64,000 bases of DNA from NCBI GenBank assembly GCA_938074325.1, contig CALJFZ010000002.1, positions 62,001-126,000 of the forward strand, written 5' to 3'. The first letter of the stretch is position 1. Each line of letters opens with the position of its first letter. Below, one piece after another: positions 43,581-54,769 of the stretch. The position numbers and the translations under genes were made by a program. The notes beneath the pieces were generated by a model. That model saw nothing but the letters and a program-made list of their open reading frames with translations. It did not search any database and was not told where the DNA came from. The DNA comes from an uncultured Flavobacteriales bacterium. GTDB lineage: Bacteria > Bacteroidota > Bacteroidia > Flavobacteriales_D > Sanyastnellaceae.

Positions 43581-45427
43581 GGCTGGTATTCTGGAATGAG
43601 CTTTGAAAGCAAGTCAATGGCCGCTTGGTGGTTGCCCTTGTCGCTTGAGAGTTCGGCAAGTTGAGCAAGGTGCTCATCCGTGAGGGTGCCGGGCGTTTCA
43701 GCGCGCATAATTTTTTCATGGTGCGTCGGAAGCAACGCCTCGTGTTGAGACAGCAATTCCTCGTGCAATTTCTCTCCAGGCCGAAGACCGGTGATGACAA
43801 CTTCGATGCCTTTATCCACCTCAAGTCCGGCGAGGGCAATCATTTTGTGGGCTAAATCGAGGATGCGCACAGATTCGCCCATATCGAACACAAAGACGTT
43901 GTTTTTTTCGCCGAGTGCAGAGGCCTCCAAAACAAGTGAGACCGCCTCGGGTATGGTCATGAAATACCGGGTGACTTCAGCGTCTGTAACTGTAATGGGG
44001 CCGCCTCGTTCGATTTGCTGCCGAAAGAGGGGGATGACCGAGCCATTGCTACCCAGAACGTTGCCAAACCGGGTTATGACCGTGTGGATATTGGCTTTTG
44101 ACCCTTCATGCAGCACAAGAAGTTCCGCTAGGCGTTTGGTGCATCCCATGACGCTGGTCGGGTTGACCGCTTTGTCCGTTGAAATCATGACAAAACGCGC
44201 ACATCCCGAGGCAATGGCTGCCTGTAAGGTGCGTTGGGTGCCTAGCACATTGGTTTCGAACGCTTGCCAAGGCTGTTTTTCCATCAACGGCACATGCTTG
44301 TAGGCGGCTGCGTGGAAAACAACGTCTGGCTGAAAGCCGATCAGGGTTTCTTTGAGCTGTTCGCCGTCTCGGATATCGCCCACTTGGAGATCGACCGCGT
44401 CTTGGCTGCCGGTGCGGGTCAGCTCCACATGCAAATCATGCAGCGGTGTCTCGGCTTGGTCAATGGCCAAAACCGCAGATGGTTTTTGAACCAACACTTG
44501 CCGAACGATTTCAGAGCCGATGGATCCCGCTGCGCCGGTGATGCAAACACGCTTTCCGGTAATGCTCTGAGCCGCGGCTTCCGCAGAGAGAGCAATGGGC
44601 TTACGCCCCAATAAGTCCTCGATGTGGAGTTCTTGGATTTGCCCCACGGATAGTTCACCGTTGATCCATTTATCCACTGGGGGAACATCCAACGGACGAA
44701 CACCGTGTCGAAGCGCCATGTCCACCATTTGCCTTCGCCGTTCGCTGTCCAAGTTTTGGATGCTCAGAATGACCCGGTCCACTCGTCCTCGCTGGAAAAG
44801 GCGCTCAGCTTCGCTCGCGTTGTATACATCTACGCCCTCCAGTTTTTTGCCCACCTTGCTTTTGTCGTCATCGATGAACGCAATGACGCGCATGCTCGAA
44901 TCGCCCAGTTCGCGGTCAATGGTGTGTTTGGCGATCAGGCCTGCCTCGCCCGCACCGAAGATGGCCACTTGCGTTTGTACTCCGGGCAACCTGCGATTGT
45001 AGACGTACAGCCATTTGACGAACCATCGGCTAGAAATCATAGCGCCGGTGGCAATCAACCATTCAATTCCCAGAATGGAAAAGGGTATGAGGTAAGCACC
45101 GGTTCCTTGGAGCGCCCATGCAAAATTGGCAACTGCAAGGACGAGGGTGCCTATGAGGTTGGAGACGAGCAAGCGGCGTGCATCTGCCAACCCCGTGTGC
45201 CGAATGATGCCTGCGTAGGTTCGAAAGGCCATTGCACACCCCAATCGGACCGCGAGAAAAATCGGTAAGAAATGGAGCCAGACCTCCCACTCGTTTGCGG
45301 GAATGGCGAATTCAAAGCGCAAAAGCGCTGCACCGTAAAGCGCAGTGACTGCGATGAAAAGATCAATCCCTGTAACGATCCAACGAGGCGCATGGGATTG
45401 GGGCAACAGCTGCTTAAGCATGGTCAT
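43577..45427 (-). CDS. Nucleoside-diphosphate-sugar epimerase/dehydratase (CapD/WbpM/PglF type)
   Basis: A 616-residue membrane protein. The N-terminus has about four transmembrane helices and a first nucleotide-binding fold (VAIFGAGEAGLIAKH). The C-terminal SDR domain has RVCITGAAGSIGSEIVRQ, FHAAAYKHVPLMEKQPWQA and ISTDKAVNPTSVMGCTKRLAE, in which the usual SDR Tyr is replaced by Met as in the UDP-GlcNAc C6 dehydratases. It probably starts synthesis of a modified amino sugar for surface polysaccharide or protein glycosylation. It overlaps the IMPACT gene by 4 bp and lies 4 bp after porT. Confidence 0.93.
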   Translation of the reverse strand: MTMLKQLLPQSHAPRWIVTGIDLFIAVTALYGAALLRFEFAIPANEWEVWLHFLPIFLAVRLGCAMAFRTYAGIIRHTGLADARRLLVSNLIGTLVLAVANFAWALQGTGAYLIPFSILGIEWLIATGAMISSRWFVKWLYVYNRRLPGVQTQVAIFGAGEAGLIAKHTIDRELGDSSMRVIAFIDDDKSKVGKKLEGVDVYNASEAERLFQRGRVDRVILSIQNLDSERRRQMVDMALRHGVRPLDVPPVDKWINGELSVGQIQELHIEDLLGRKPIALSAEAAAQSITGKRVCITGAAGSIGSEIVRQVLVQKPSAVLAIDQAETPLHDLHVELTRTGSQDAVDLQVGDIRDGEQLKETLIGFQPDVVFHAAAYKHVPLMEKQPWQAFETNVLGTQRTLQAAIASGCARFVMISTDKAVNPTSVMGCTKRLAELLVLHEGSKANIHTVITRFGNVLGSNGSVIPLFRQQIERGGPITVTDAEVTRYFMTIPEAVSLVLEASALGEKNNVFVFDMGESVRILDLAHKMIALAGLEVDKGIEVVITGLRPGEKLHEELLSQHEALLPTHHEKIMRAETPGTLTDEHLAQLAELSSDKGNHQAAIDLLSKLIPEYQP

Positions 45428-45431
45428 GTGA

Positions 45432-46175
45432 TCACCCTTCGAAGCAAAGGGATAGAATGAATGCGCGTGTTTTCAAGGATTCCAACGGTGCCGAGTAACG
45501 GCTATCGTCTTGAATCAGGATGTTGCGGTTGCCCAATTCAAACTTCCCCTCAATGCTGAATTTGAAGAAGGGCAGAAAAATATCCACGCCTGCGCCGAGA
45601 TCAATGGAACTGTTTCCCGATTCCAATCGCAAGATGAAATCACTTGCGAGCTGTTGGTTCGTCTCTTCTTGGGATTGCATGTCCTTACTGAACTTTCCAC
45701 CAAGCAGTGCGTACGCTGCAAAATTTCCGACCCGGTCGGTTCGAAGTTTGACGAGCAATGGGAAATTGAGGTACACGGATTCCGTCCTGCGGACTTTGAG
45801 GTTCGTTTCCCCTTCGTCTTCAAATCGGTATTCCAACGAGCGGTCTTGAAACGACAATCCGGGCAAAAATCGCAGATGAAAGTTTTTCGTGGCGTCCCAG
45901 GACGCGACAAGTGCCAGATCGAATCCCGCTTGAGGTTGGTTTACAATGGCTTGCAGGCTATCAGCGAAACTGAAATCTGGGGCCAATGCGAGGTTGAAAT
46001 CAGAACGGTTACCCGACAATGAAAAACCGAAGTGGTATTTTTTCGTGTCAAACGCCGCGAGGTTCTTACGTCCTTGCTGCGCGTGCAACGTACCGGACCA
46101 CAACAGGAGAGCGGCCAGTGCGGCTATCCATGATTTGCCCGGAAAAAGGGCAGGAGTGAGGCGGGCGATGCTCAT
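45432..46175 (-). CDS. porT: PorT-like T9SS outer-membrane beta-barrel protein
   Basis: A 247-residue protein with a signal peptide (cleavage near GTLHAQQ) and an outer-membrane beta-barrel. The PorT family pattern is visible: KKYHFGFSLSGNRSDFNL near the mature N-terminus, VYLNFPLLVKLRTDRVGN in the middle and a C-terminal aromatic strand end (ILSLCFEG). PorT is needed for type IX secretion and gliding in Bacteroidota. It lies 4 bp upstream of the CapD-type gene and 53 bp after the DUF4199 gene. Confidence 0.85.
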   Translation of the reverse strand: MSIARLTPALFPGKSWIAALAALLLWSGTLHAQQGRKNLAAFDTKKYHFGFSLSGNRSDFNLALAPDFSFADSLQAIVNQPQAGFDLALVASWDATKNFHLRFLPGLSFQDRSLEYRFEDEGETNLKVRRTESVYLNFPLLVKLRTDRVGNFAAYALLGGKFSKDMQSQEETNQQLASDFILRLESGNSSIDLGAGVDIFLPFFKFSIEGKFELGNRNILIQDDSRYSAPLESLKTRAFILSLCFEG

Positions 46176-46228
46176 AGTTCTGGGTACAAGGTAAAACTAC
46201 AAACGGAAAAACGAAGGGGGTATTTCCT

Positions 46229-46766
46229 TCACGGTGCTTGATTCCAAATGCGTGGCATCAGCCAAGAAAAGACGGCGCTGAGCAATGCGCCGGAAAAAAT
46301 CCAGACCATCAATACGGTGCCCATGAAAAACACGGGTGAGAAGAAGACTTCAATATTCGCTGCTTGTTGAGTAAATATTTCATCGGGACTCATGGCTGCC
46401 ATGGTGGGATTGGTGTCCTTCATGGTTTGCAATTGTTCAGCGTCTTCAACGAACGCTTGAAGCATTTCCAATTGCTCTTGCTTGCGCAATTCGATGGTTT
46501 CGGGAACGATGGCATAGTACCACGATCCCATCACAATGGACAAGATCAAGCTGTACAATAGGGTCGTTCTCGCAGCGGGTTTCCATCGTGAGAAGAACCC
46601 TTCGATTTCTCGATGTGCATACCCCGCATACGCAGCAATGCCCGTCACAAAAGCGAGGTTGATGAACAGCCCCACCTGATTGGATTGTTCCCACGTCCAT
46701 GACCCAAGGCCATAGAGTTTCACGAGAAGCCATCCAGCCAAGCCGGCGACAAATGCGAGGCGGATT

Positions 46767-46774
<8 letters not shown>
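46229..46774 (-). CDS. DUF4199 family membrane protein
   Basis: A 181-residue protein with four hydrophobic helices (about residues 3-20, 33-50, 70-88 and 145-170) and a cytoplasmic or periplasmic helical loop between helices 3 and 4 ([20 protein letters not shown]). The pattern fits the DUF4199 family, of unknown function. It overlaps rho by 8 bp on the same strand. Confidence 0.78.
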
Positions 46775-48587
<1,813 letters not shown>

Positions 48588-48752
48588 CCAGTTCGGATAG
48601 GTGTGTAATCTTGTTAGGTGTATCTAAACGTTGAGCGGTTCCTGCTTCCAGATTGGAAAGCGGTGTCAGAAAGTGAATAAGGGAAAAAATACCGTGTCAA
48701 AACCACGGTCACGTTGCCTGCTCCTTGAGTAGTACGTTACAAGTATACGCAA

Positions 48753-49286
48753 TTATTCTTGGTTCGAGCGCTTTCGCACCCGATCCCCCAGTTCGACCAC
48801 GCGAACATTCGTCAAGCTTCCGGCAGTCATGTCGAACTTTATCATGGTGCGTTTTCGATGAAATCCGTGCACACCCGCTGCTCCTGGATTGAGGTAGAGA
48901 CCACCGAAACTGGGGTCACTTTGAATTTTCAGCAAATGGCTGTGCCCGCAAATGAAGAAGTTTGGACGATGAGTATCTAGTAATTGCCGAATCCCTTTCG
49001 CATAACGGCCGGGTCTTCCTCCGATGTGGGTCATGCTAAAGCGAAGGCCTTGAATTTCCCAGTGGAGAAATTCGGACGTTTCTGCTCGTATGAGATGATC
49101 GTCGATGTTGCCGAATACCACACGGACAGTGGGTGCAATCCGGTGCATTTCGTCGAGAATTTTCAATGAACCTAAATCGCCGGCATGCCAAATTTCATCG
49201 CAATCCGAAAGGTGATGCGTCATGCGGTCGTCCCAATGGCTGTGGGTGTCCGATAACAAACCGATGTGAATCGTGGCTTTCGGCAT
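48753..49286 (-). CDS. Metallophosphoesterase (YfcE/MJ0936 type)
   Basis: A 177-residue cytoplasmic phosphodiesterase with the metal motifs in order: SDTHSHWDD, HAGDLGSL, VFGNIDDHL, FICGHSHLL. This is the short YfcE/MJ0936 group. The natural substrate is not known. It lies at the end of a 165-bp gap next to rho and is divergent from the OmpA-like gene (89 bp between starts). Confidence 0.93.
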   Translation of the reverse strand: MPKATIHIGLLSDTHSHWDDRMTHHLSDCDEIWHAGDLGSLKILDEMHRIAPTVRVVFGNIDDHLIRAETSEFLHWEIQGLRFSMTHIGGRPGRYAKGIRQLLDTHRPNFFICGHSHLLKIQSDPSFGGLYLNPGAAGVHGFHRKRTMIKFDMTAGSLTNVRVVELGDRVRKRSNQE

Positions 49287-49375
49287 GGCGTTTGGTTAGG
49301 TGCAAGGAAGCGTATTTTCGACACATGCACAACCAACTTGATCCCCTTAGTCCCCCATTCCTTCCTTGGAGGAAA

Positions 49376-51268
49376 ATGTTTGTTCGATTGGGGGTTTTAA
49401 TGTGTGCACTGGCTGGATTTGGTGGCGTTGCGATCGGACAGGGAAAAGTTCCAAAGAAGGCGCAGAAACGACTGGATCATGCGGTAGATCAATACATGAA
49501 ACGCGAAGTACAAGTGGCCGCCGAATCCGTTGCAGAGGCGTTGGCCATCTACCCAGATTATCCCGATGCTTGGATGTTGCAAAGCCAATTGCTCGAAGGG
49601 CAGAAGGATTGGAGTGGAGCGGCACAGGCACTGGCGAAGGCGGTTTCGCTCAATCCGGAATGGGTGCGAAAATGGAGGGACCGGTTGGTGAAGCTGTACT
49701 TCAATGCAGGTGAGTATGCTGAGGCCAATGCATGGGTTCAAGAGGTGATGTGCTCAGACACGTTGCTTGATGCGAGCGTTCGGTTTGCATTTGAGGCGGT
49801 GAACAACCCCGTTGATTTGGAACTCTCGCCTCTGCTGGGTGACATCAACAGTGACGCACCCGAGTATTACCCTGCGCTTTTTGCCTCAGGGGATCGCATG
49901 ATTTTTACGCGTCAGTTGGGCGGGGATGCAAGGATGACAGGCCAAGAGGACTTCTTTGAGGCGGCGCTCTCTGCGGATGGAATGTGGAATGTTGTTCGGA
50001 CCTTGGCTGAGATCAACACCCCTGGGAACGAAGGGGCTCCCACGGTGAGGGGGGACGGAAGGCAGTTGATTTTCACGGCATGCGCTGGACTCAATGGGAG
50101 CTATGGCCGAAGGAGCGGCGAGGGATCTTGCGATTTGTTTGTGTCTGAATACGACGTTCCGAATGGGAAATTTCGACCGGATGAGAACTTAGAGGCAGTC
50201 AATAGCCGGGCCTGGGAGAGTCAGCCATCCTTGAGTGCTGACGGCCGTTGGTTGTTTTTTGTCCGGGCTTACCGCAACCAACGAGGGGAGGTGGTTCAGG
50301 ACATTTACCAATCGGAGAATTTAGGTGATGAAGGGTGGAGCCGGCCTTCTCGGCTTCCTGCCCAAATCAACACGCCAGGCAAGGAAGAGAATCCCGTCCT
50401 GCACAGTGACGGCAAGACCCTGTACTTCGCTTCAGATGGCCACGTGGGCATGGGCGGTTTGGACCTTTACGTGTCGAGGCGGCAACCCGACGGGTCGTGG
50501 TCACAAGCCGAGAACTTAGGTTACCCTATCAATTCACAAGCGGATGAAAACAGCTTGCAGGTGTTCCCGGATGGCCGTACCGCTCTCTTTGCAACGGATC
50601 GAAATGACGCCGGTAACCTCGATTTGTGGCAGTTCAAGCTTCCGGTAGAAGCATCCGCAGAGTCCGTGGCATTGTGGCGAGGGAAAGTCGTGGATGCGGA
50701 GACCAAGCAGCCCATTGAGGCTACTGTACAAGTACTGGACGAGAAAGGTGCCGCCATCGGCGCCCAGCGCAGCTCTGGCATAGACGGTGCATTTACGTTG
50801 GCGTTTCCGTCTACTGCTCCTGTCTTTTTGCAGATTGAAGAGGATGGGTATGGATTCTACTCGGAAACGCTTCAACCCACGGATGATCAGGATCCATTTG
50901 TAACCATTTACCTGCAACCACTGAAGGTGGGTACGGTTCTGGTTTTGAATGACGTGAGGTTCGAACGGTCGTCTTCTGAACTTGATGCGACGTTTCAACC
51001 GGATTTAGTGCAATTGGCACGGACGCTTTCGAATTCCGATGTTCGGATCCGAATCGCAGGCCATACGGATGACGAGGGCAGCAAAGAGCGCAACCAAATC
51101 CTGAGTGAGGCGCGTGCTGAGTCCGTAGCTAAATACCTACGGGGCTTGGGGATTGCCGAAGACAGAATGGAAACGGTGGGCTACGGTATGAGCAAGCCAG
51201 TTGCCACCAATTTGACCGCGGAGGGTCGTGCCCTCAACCGCAGAACAGAAATCGAGGTCATTCAGTGA
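49376..51268 (+). CDS. OmpA-domain protein with TPR, PD40 propeller and regulatory-like domain (PorE-like)
   Basis: A 630-residue exported protein (signal peptide MFVRLGVLMCALAGFGG, ending near AIGQ). TPR-like helices lie at about 25-130 (AESVAEALAIYPDYPDAW, AAQALAKAVSLNPEW). A PD40-type propeller follows at about 150-420 (ALFASGDRMIFTRQ, PVLHSDGKTLYFASDGH, LQVFPDGRTALFATDRN). A carboxypeptidase-regulatory-like domain is next (GKVVDAETKQPIEATVQVLD). The OmpA peptidoglycan-binding domain is last (IRIAGHTDDEGSKERNQILSEARAESV, in part). This order is that of the T9SS protein PorE, but no lipobox Cys is seen. The start at ATG 49376 has a GGAGG site 4 bases upstream. Confidence 0.88.
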   Translation: MFVRLGVLMCALAGFGGVAIGQGKVPKKAQKRLDHAVDQYMKREVQVAAESVAEALAIYPDYPDAWMLQSQLLEGQKDWSGAAQALAKAVSLNPEWVRKWRDRLVKLYFNAGEYAEANAWVQEVMCSDTLLDASVRFAFEAVNNPVDLELSPLLGDINSDAPEYYPALFASGDRMIFTRQLGGDARMTGQEDFFEAALSADGMWNVVRTLAEINTPGNEGAPTVRGDGRQLIFTACAGLNGSYGRRSGEGSCDLFVSEYDVPNGKFRPDENLEAVNSRAWESQPSLSADGRWLFFVRAYRNQRGEVVQDIYQSENLGDEGWSRPSRLPAQINTPGKEENPVLHSDGKTLYFASDGHVGMGGLDLYVSRRQPDGSWSQAENLGYPINSQADENSLQVFPDGRTALFATDRNDAGNLDLWQFKLPVEASAESVALWRGKVVDAETKQPIEATVQVLDEKGAAIGAQRSSGIDGAFTLAFPSTAPVFLQIEEDGYGFYSETLQPTDDQDPFVTIYLQPLKVGTVLVLNDVRFERSSSELDATFQPDLVQLARTLSNSDVRIRIAGHTDDEGSKERNQILSEARAESVAKYLRGLGIAEDRMETVGYGMSKPVATNLTAEGRALNRRTEIEVIQ

Positions 51269-53333
51269 AATTCCACCGCCAGGAAACCCATGCTGCACGC
51301 CCCGGGGCAGGATTGAAGTAGCGCCCACCAAATGCATTGGTTTGTGCCCATCCCGAATACGACTGGTTCAAGGCGTTCCTCACGCCCAATTGCACTGCGT
51401 GCCGGTGATCCGACCAGCCCACGTGCACGTTCAACCGGTGGTGGTCATCCGCCCAGTCATCGAGGTAGTTGTGCAGTTTGATGCGGCCTATCCACTGGTG
51501 GGCCCACCCCAGATCCCAATGCCTCCATCGCAAAACCCCGTCTGTGCCGCCAGCTTGTTGAGGCGTACCGGGAAGCACTTCGGCATAGGGTTCGAAAGAC
51601 TGGCGGTTCCAATTGGCCCACAATCGAATGCGTATGCTCAATGACTCCCTCGGTTGGACATCCCATTGCAATGACCCTTCGACACCGGTCATTTGAAGTC
51701 CGTCGATGTTGTCCATGTAGATACCGTCTGCAGGCCCAGGAACTTGCGCAATGGCTTGACTCACGCGCTGGTGGTAGGCCTGAACGATTCCATCCCAACG
51801 GCTCTGCTCACCTAATCGAATCCAGCGGGCGCCGAATTCAACAGCATTCGCCTCTTCAGGTTGCAGCTGATAAGGCTGGTAACCTTCGGGGTCCACGAGT
51901 TCGAACGAAGTGGGGTGGCTGCCCCCATTTCCCCATTGGATGAACGCACGCCACTCAGGTCGCCATTGGTAACTCAATTGAAAAAACGGCAGGGGATCCA
52001 CTACACGGTAAGACTCTGCATAGGTGGCCATGCTGTCTGCTATGACCCTTCTTTCGCCTTGGGAATTCCGATTCATATGCTCAGCGGCCAATTGCACATC
52101 CAGCTGCCACATCTCATCCCACTCCAAGCGTGCGCCAAGCGATGCCCAGTGGCTCTGCGTCGAAAAGTCGATGGCATAGCGGGTGCTGGCCGGAGAATAG
52201 TCATTGTCGCGTTCTTGCAGGTGCAAGGACTCGTAGCGAGCGATGATGGATTGGTCCAAGGTCACCTTACCTCGTTCTCCCAATGCCTTACTGTGTGCAT
52301 TCCACCAACGAACGGAAAGAAATTGTTCGGATTCATCTTTCACGCCATTGAAGAACGGGGATGTGCCGAAAGGATTGAATTTATCAGAGACCTGACCGTA
52401 CAGCCAGGTGCCTGATTCGCGGTTGCCCCTTTGAATCTCCCTGCTCCAGCCCAACCACGTTCGTTGCCGTTGAACTTTGGCATCGTAAGACGCACCGGGC
52501 GCTGTCGTAGGATCAAATGCAGCCGAGGCGGCATTCAATGAGCCAGACAGGCCCCATTCTGCATTCATCCAACCGAGCCAAATGTGGCTGTTGGACTCCG
52601 GCTGTGCGGATTGGAGGGCGTGCAGCTCCACTTGGTTCCTCTGATTGTATTCTTGGTCTCGGTATCCGGGGGCATCGTTCCACATCATCCGGACATGGAT
52701 GGCTGAGCGCTTTTTCCGGTTGAGCAGTTGGGTGTGGGAAAAACCAGCTTCTTGGCTCCAGTCCATGGACGACCCTTGGCCAGGACTTTGTAAAATCGCG
52801 TACCCATTCGTTCGGTTTTTGAGTCGGTGAAAATCCGGTAGACTACTCCCGAGAAGTGCCCCGCCATAGGCGTTGCCGTAGAGGGCACCTACGGGACCTT
52901 TGACCACTTCCAATGCCTGCATGGCTTGGGGGTTCCACAGCTCAAGAGGGCTGTTCCCACTGGCATTGGTCAACACAAAGCCATCCATGAGCATCAGAAT
53001 ATTCCGCACCCCGAATGGGGAACGCAACCCGCTGCTGCGGATTTGAAGCCGTCGAGACCCTCCCAAACCACGGGTTTCCATGAATACGCCGGGAATGGAA
53101 TTCAGAGCATCTTGGAGGTCAGGTGAATGTCCATTTTGGAGCTTCGTTGCGGGTAAAAGCTGCATGTTTCCCGCTGCCTTGGAAGCGGGAGTGGGTATGC
53201 GCAAGGCGCGCACCTCCGCTTCTGCGATGGTCGTGGTGTCAAGTTGAGTGGCCTGTGTTTGCTGGCCCCAAGCCGAGCACATAAGGGCCATACCCGCGAC
53301 ACTCAAGGCCGCAACCTTGTGAAGTAATGTCAT
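51258..53333 (-). CDS. TonB-dependent outer-membrane receptor
   Basis: A 691-residue receptor with a signal peptide (MTLLHKVAALSVAGMALMCS, then AWGQ). The plug domain includes LQDALNSIPGVFMETRGLGG, SGLRSPFGVRNILMLMDGF and EVVKGPVGALYGNAYGGALLG. The barrel ends in WVSWRWNFTE. The substrate is unknown; it lacks the SusC N-terminal extension. The start at ATG 53333 overlaps the stop of the upstream sugar dehydrogenase gene by 4 bp (ATGA), so the two are coupled. Its 3' end overlaps the OmpA-like gene by 11 bp. Confidence 0.93.
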   Translation of the reverse strand: MTLLHKVAALSVAGMALMCSAWGQQTQATQLDTTTIAEAEVRALRIPTPASKAAGNMQLLPATKLQNGHSPDLQDALNSIPGVFMETRGLGGSRRLQIRSSGLRSPFGVRNILMLMDGFVLTNASGNSPLELWNPQAMQALEVVKGPVGALYGNAYGGALLGSSLPDFHRLKNRTNGYAILQSPGQGSSMDWSQEAGFSHTQLLNRKKRSAIHVRMMWNDAPGYRDQEYNQRNQVELHALQSAQPESNSHIWLGWMNAEWGLSGSLNAASAAFDPTTAPGASYDAKVQRQRTWLGWSREIQRGNRESGTWLYGQVSDKFNPFGTSPFFNGVKDESEQFLSVRWWNAHSKALGERGKVTLDQSIIARYESLHLQERDNDYSPASTRYAIDFSTQSHWASLGARLEWDEMWQLDVQLAAEHMNRNSQGERRVIADSMATYAESYRVVDPLPFFQLSYQWRPEWRAFIQWGNGGSHPTSFELVDPEGYQPYQLQPEEANAVEFGARWIRLGEQSRWDGIVQAYHQRVSQAIAQVPGPADGIYMDNIDGLQMTGVEGSLQWDVQPRESLSIRIRLWANWNRQSFEPYAEVLPGTPQQAGGTDGVLRWRHWDLGWAHQWIGRIKLHNYLDDWADDHHRLNVHVGWSDHRHAVQLGVRNALNQSYSGWAQTNAFGGRYFNPAPGRAAWVSWRWNFTE

Positions 53334-54727
53334 TCGCCTTGGACCACTTGAAAGGTGGTGGTGCGCATCCCTTTTGCATGATCCAAACGAATGAAGTACG
53401 ACCCGGTCGGCCACTCAGAGGTTTCCAACTGCAAGAAGGCGTCGTTGATTGTGCCTCGTGCAATGGTTTGGCCCGAGAAGGAGAAAACCGTGAATTCGGC
53501 GCCCTGGAGGTTACCGTCCCAATCAAATCGAATGGACTCTGAACACGGGTTGGGGTAGGCGACTGCCTGGAGGTACTCCGGGCCTTCGACCGATGAAGCA
53601 AAGGCCTCATTCCGGAATTCTTTGATGATGTTTGGTCCGTTCCCTGGGTAAGAGGTGCCATTGAACGCTACATACACAGAGCCGGTGTACGGATTAATGG
53701 CTACGTCTCGAATGCGTTGGTTGAAGCTGGAAAAATACTGGTCTTCACTGGTGATGCTCAGGCCATCCTCAGAGAGGTGAAGCACACTGAGGCGTTCGTA
53801 CTGTGCCCCCAAACCACCCAAAACAGAAAGCAGTACACTATGCTGCCACTCCGGGATGGCTTCGTGGTTGTAGTACTCGATGCCATTCACAGCAATGCAG
53901 GGTGTCCACGCCTTGATGGGCTCCACCACATCATTTTCTTCGCAGAAATTCTGTTCGGAGGCCGTGTTGCAGTAGCCTTCAACTTGCGGCCAGCCGTAAT
54001 TTCCACCGGCCTCGATGATGTTGAACTCATCGTTGGAATTTTGACCGTGTTCTGAAGCGTAGATGATGCCGTTTGGTCCCAGCGCGAGGCCCTGGCTGTT
54101 ACGATTTCCAAAGGTGTAGATGTAGCTGTCTGGAAAGGGGTTGTCAGCTGGAATGGAGCCATCTAAATTCAAGCGAAGGGTCTTTCCCTGAAGCGAATTC
54201 AGCGATTGGGAGAGGGAGGAAGCCCCGACATCACCAGCGGTCATCAGCAAAGTGTTGTCGGGCAATACCAGCAGTCGGCTGCCGTTGTGGATGCCGCCTG
54301 CATCGAGGGTTAAGAGGATTTCCTCGTTGACCAATTCGGTGCCATCCCAATCGAATACACTGAGGTACTCTTGGCCATTCCAAGACGATCCTGCACAGTA
54401 AACGACAAAAACTTTGGGCGTGGTTTCCCAATCCGGGTGCATGGCCATGCCGAGCATCCCGGGCTCACCATTCCCGCCGTTCATTACATTTTTTTCTAAA
54501 ACGGTCGTGTAATCACCTGTTGCCGGATCAATTCGCAGGACTTCCCCTTTGCGCGAAGTCATCCAAAGGTGGTCATCTGGCCCCCACAAAATTTCCCAAG
54601 GCAATTGCATGCCCGTGACGAGATCGTATTCGGTCAACGTAGTGGAGCCAATTTCCCAAGTTGGTTGGGCCGTTGCTGCGACTGATGCTGCAGTGATCGC
54701 GCCGAGAAGGATGGATTTCAATTTCAT
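53330..54727 (-). CDS. PQQ-dependent glucose/sorbosone dehydrogenase family protein with T9SS sorting domain
   Basis: A 465-residue secreted beta-propeller with a signal peptide (MKLKSILLGAITAASVAAT). The soluble glucose dehydrogenase fold is indicated by MQLPWEILWGPDDHLWMTSR, GGIHNGSRLLVLPDNTLLM (with the catalytic His), YTFGNRNSQGLALGPNG and YASEHGQNSNDEFNIIEAGG. The C-terminal 80 residues are a type A sorting domain (VAYPNPCSESIRFDW, GQTIARGTI). It probably oxidises a sugar outside the cell using PQQ, if PQQ is available. It is translationally coupled to the TonB receptor gene. Confidence 0.93.
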   Translation of the reverse strand: MKLKSILLGAITAASVAATAQPTWEIGSTTLTEYDLVTGMQLPWEILWGPDDHLWMTSRKGEVLRIDPATGDYTTVLEKNVMNGGNGEPGMLGMAMHPDWETTPKVFVVYCAGSSWNGQEYLSVFDWDGTELVNEEILLTLDAGGIHNGSRLLVLPDNTLLMTAGDVGASSLSQSLNSLQGKTLRLNLDGSIPADNPFPDSYIYTFGNRNSQGLALGPNGIIYASEHGQNSNDEFNIIEAGGNYGWPQVEGYCNTASEQNFCEENDVVEPIKAWTPCIAVNGIEYYNHEAIPEWQHSVLLSVLGGLGAQYERLSVLHLSEDGLSITSEDQYFSSFNQRIRDVAINPYTGSVYVAFNGTSYPGNGPNIIKEFRNEAFASSVEGPEYLQAVAYPNPCSESIRFDWDGNLQGAEFTVFSFSGQTIARGTINDAFLQLETSEWPTGSYFIRLDHAKGMRTTTFQVVQGE

Positions 54728-54769
54728 GCCCGTAAATTAAGGCATTCAGAAAGCATCTATTCCTTTTCC

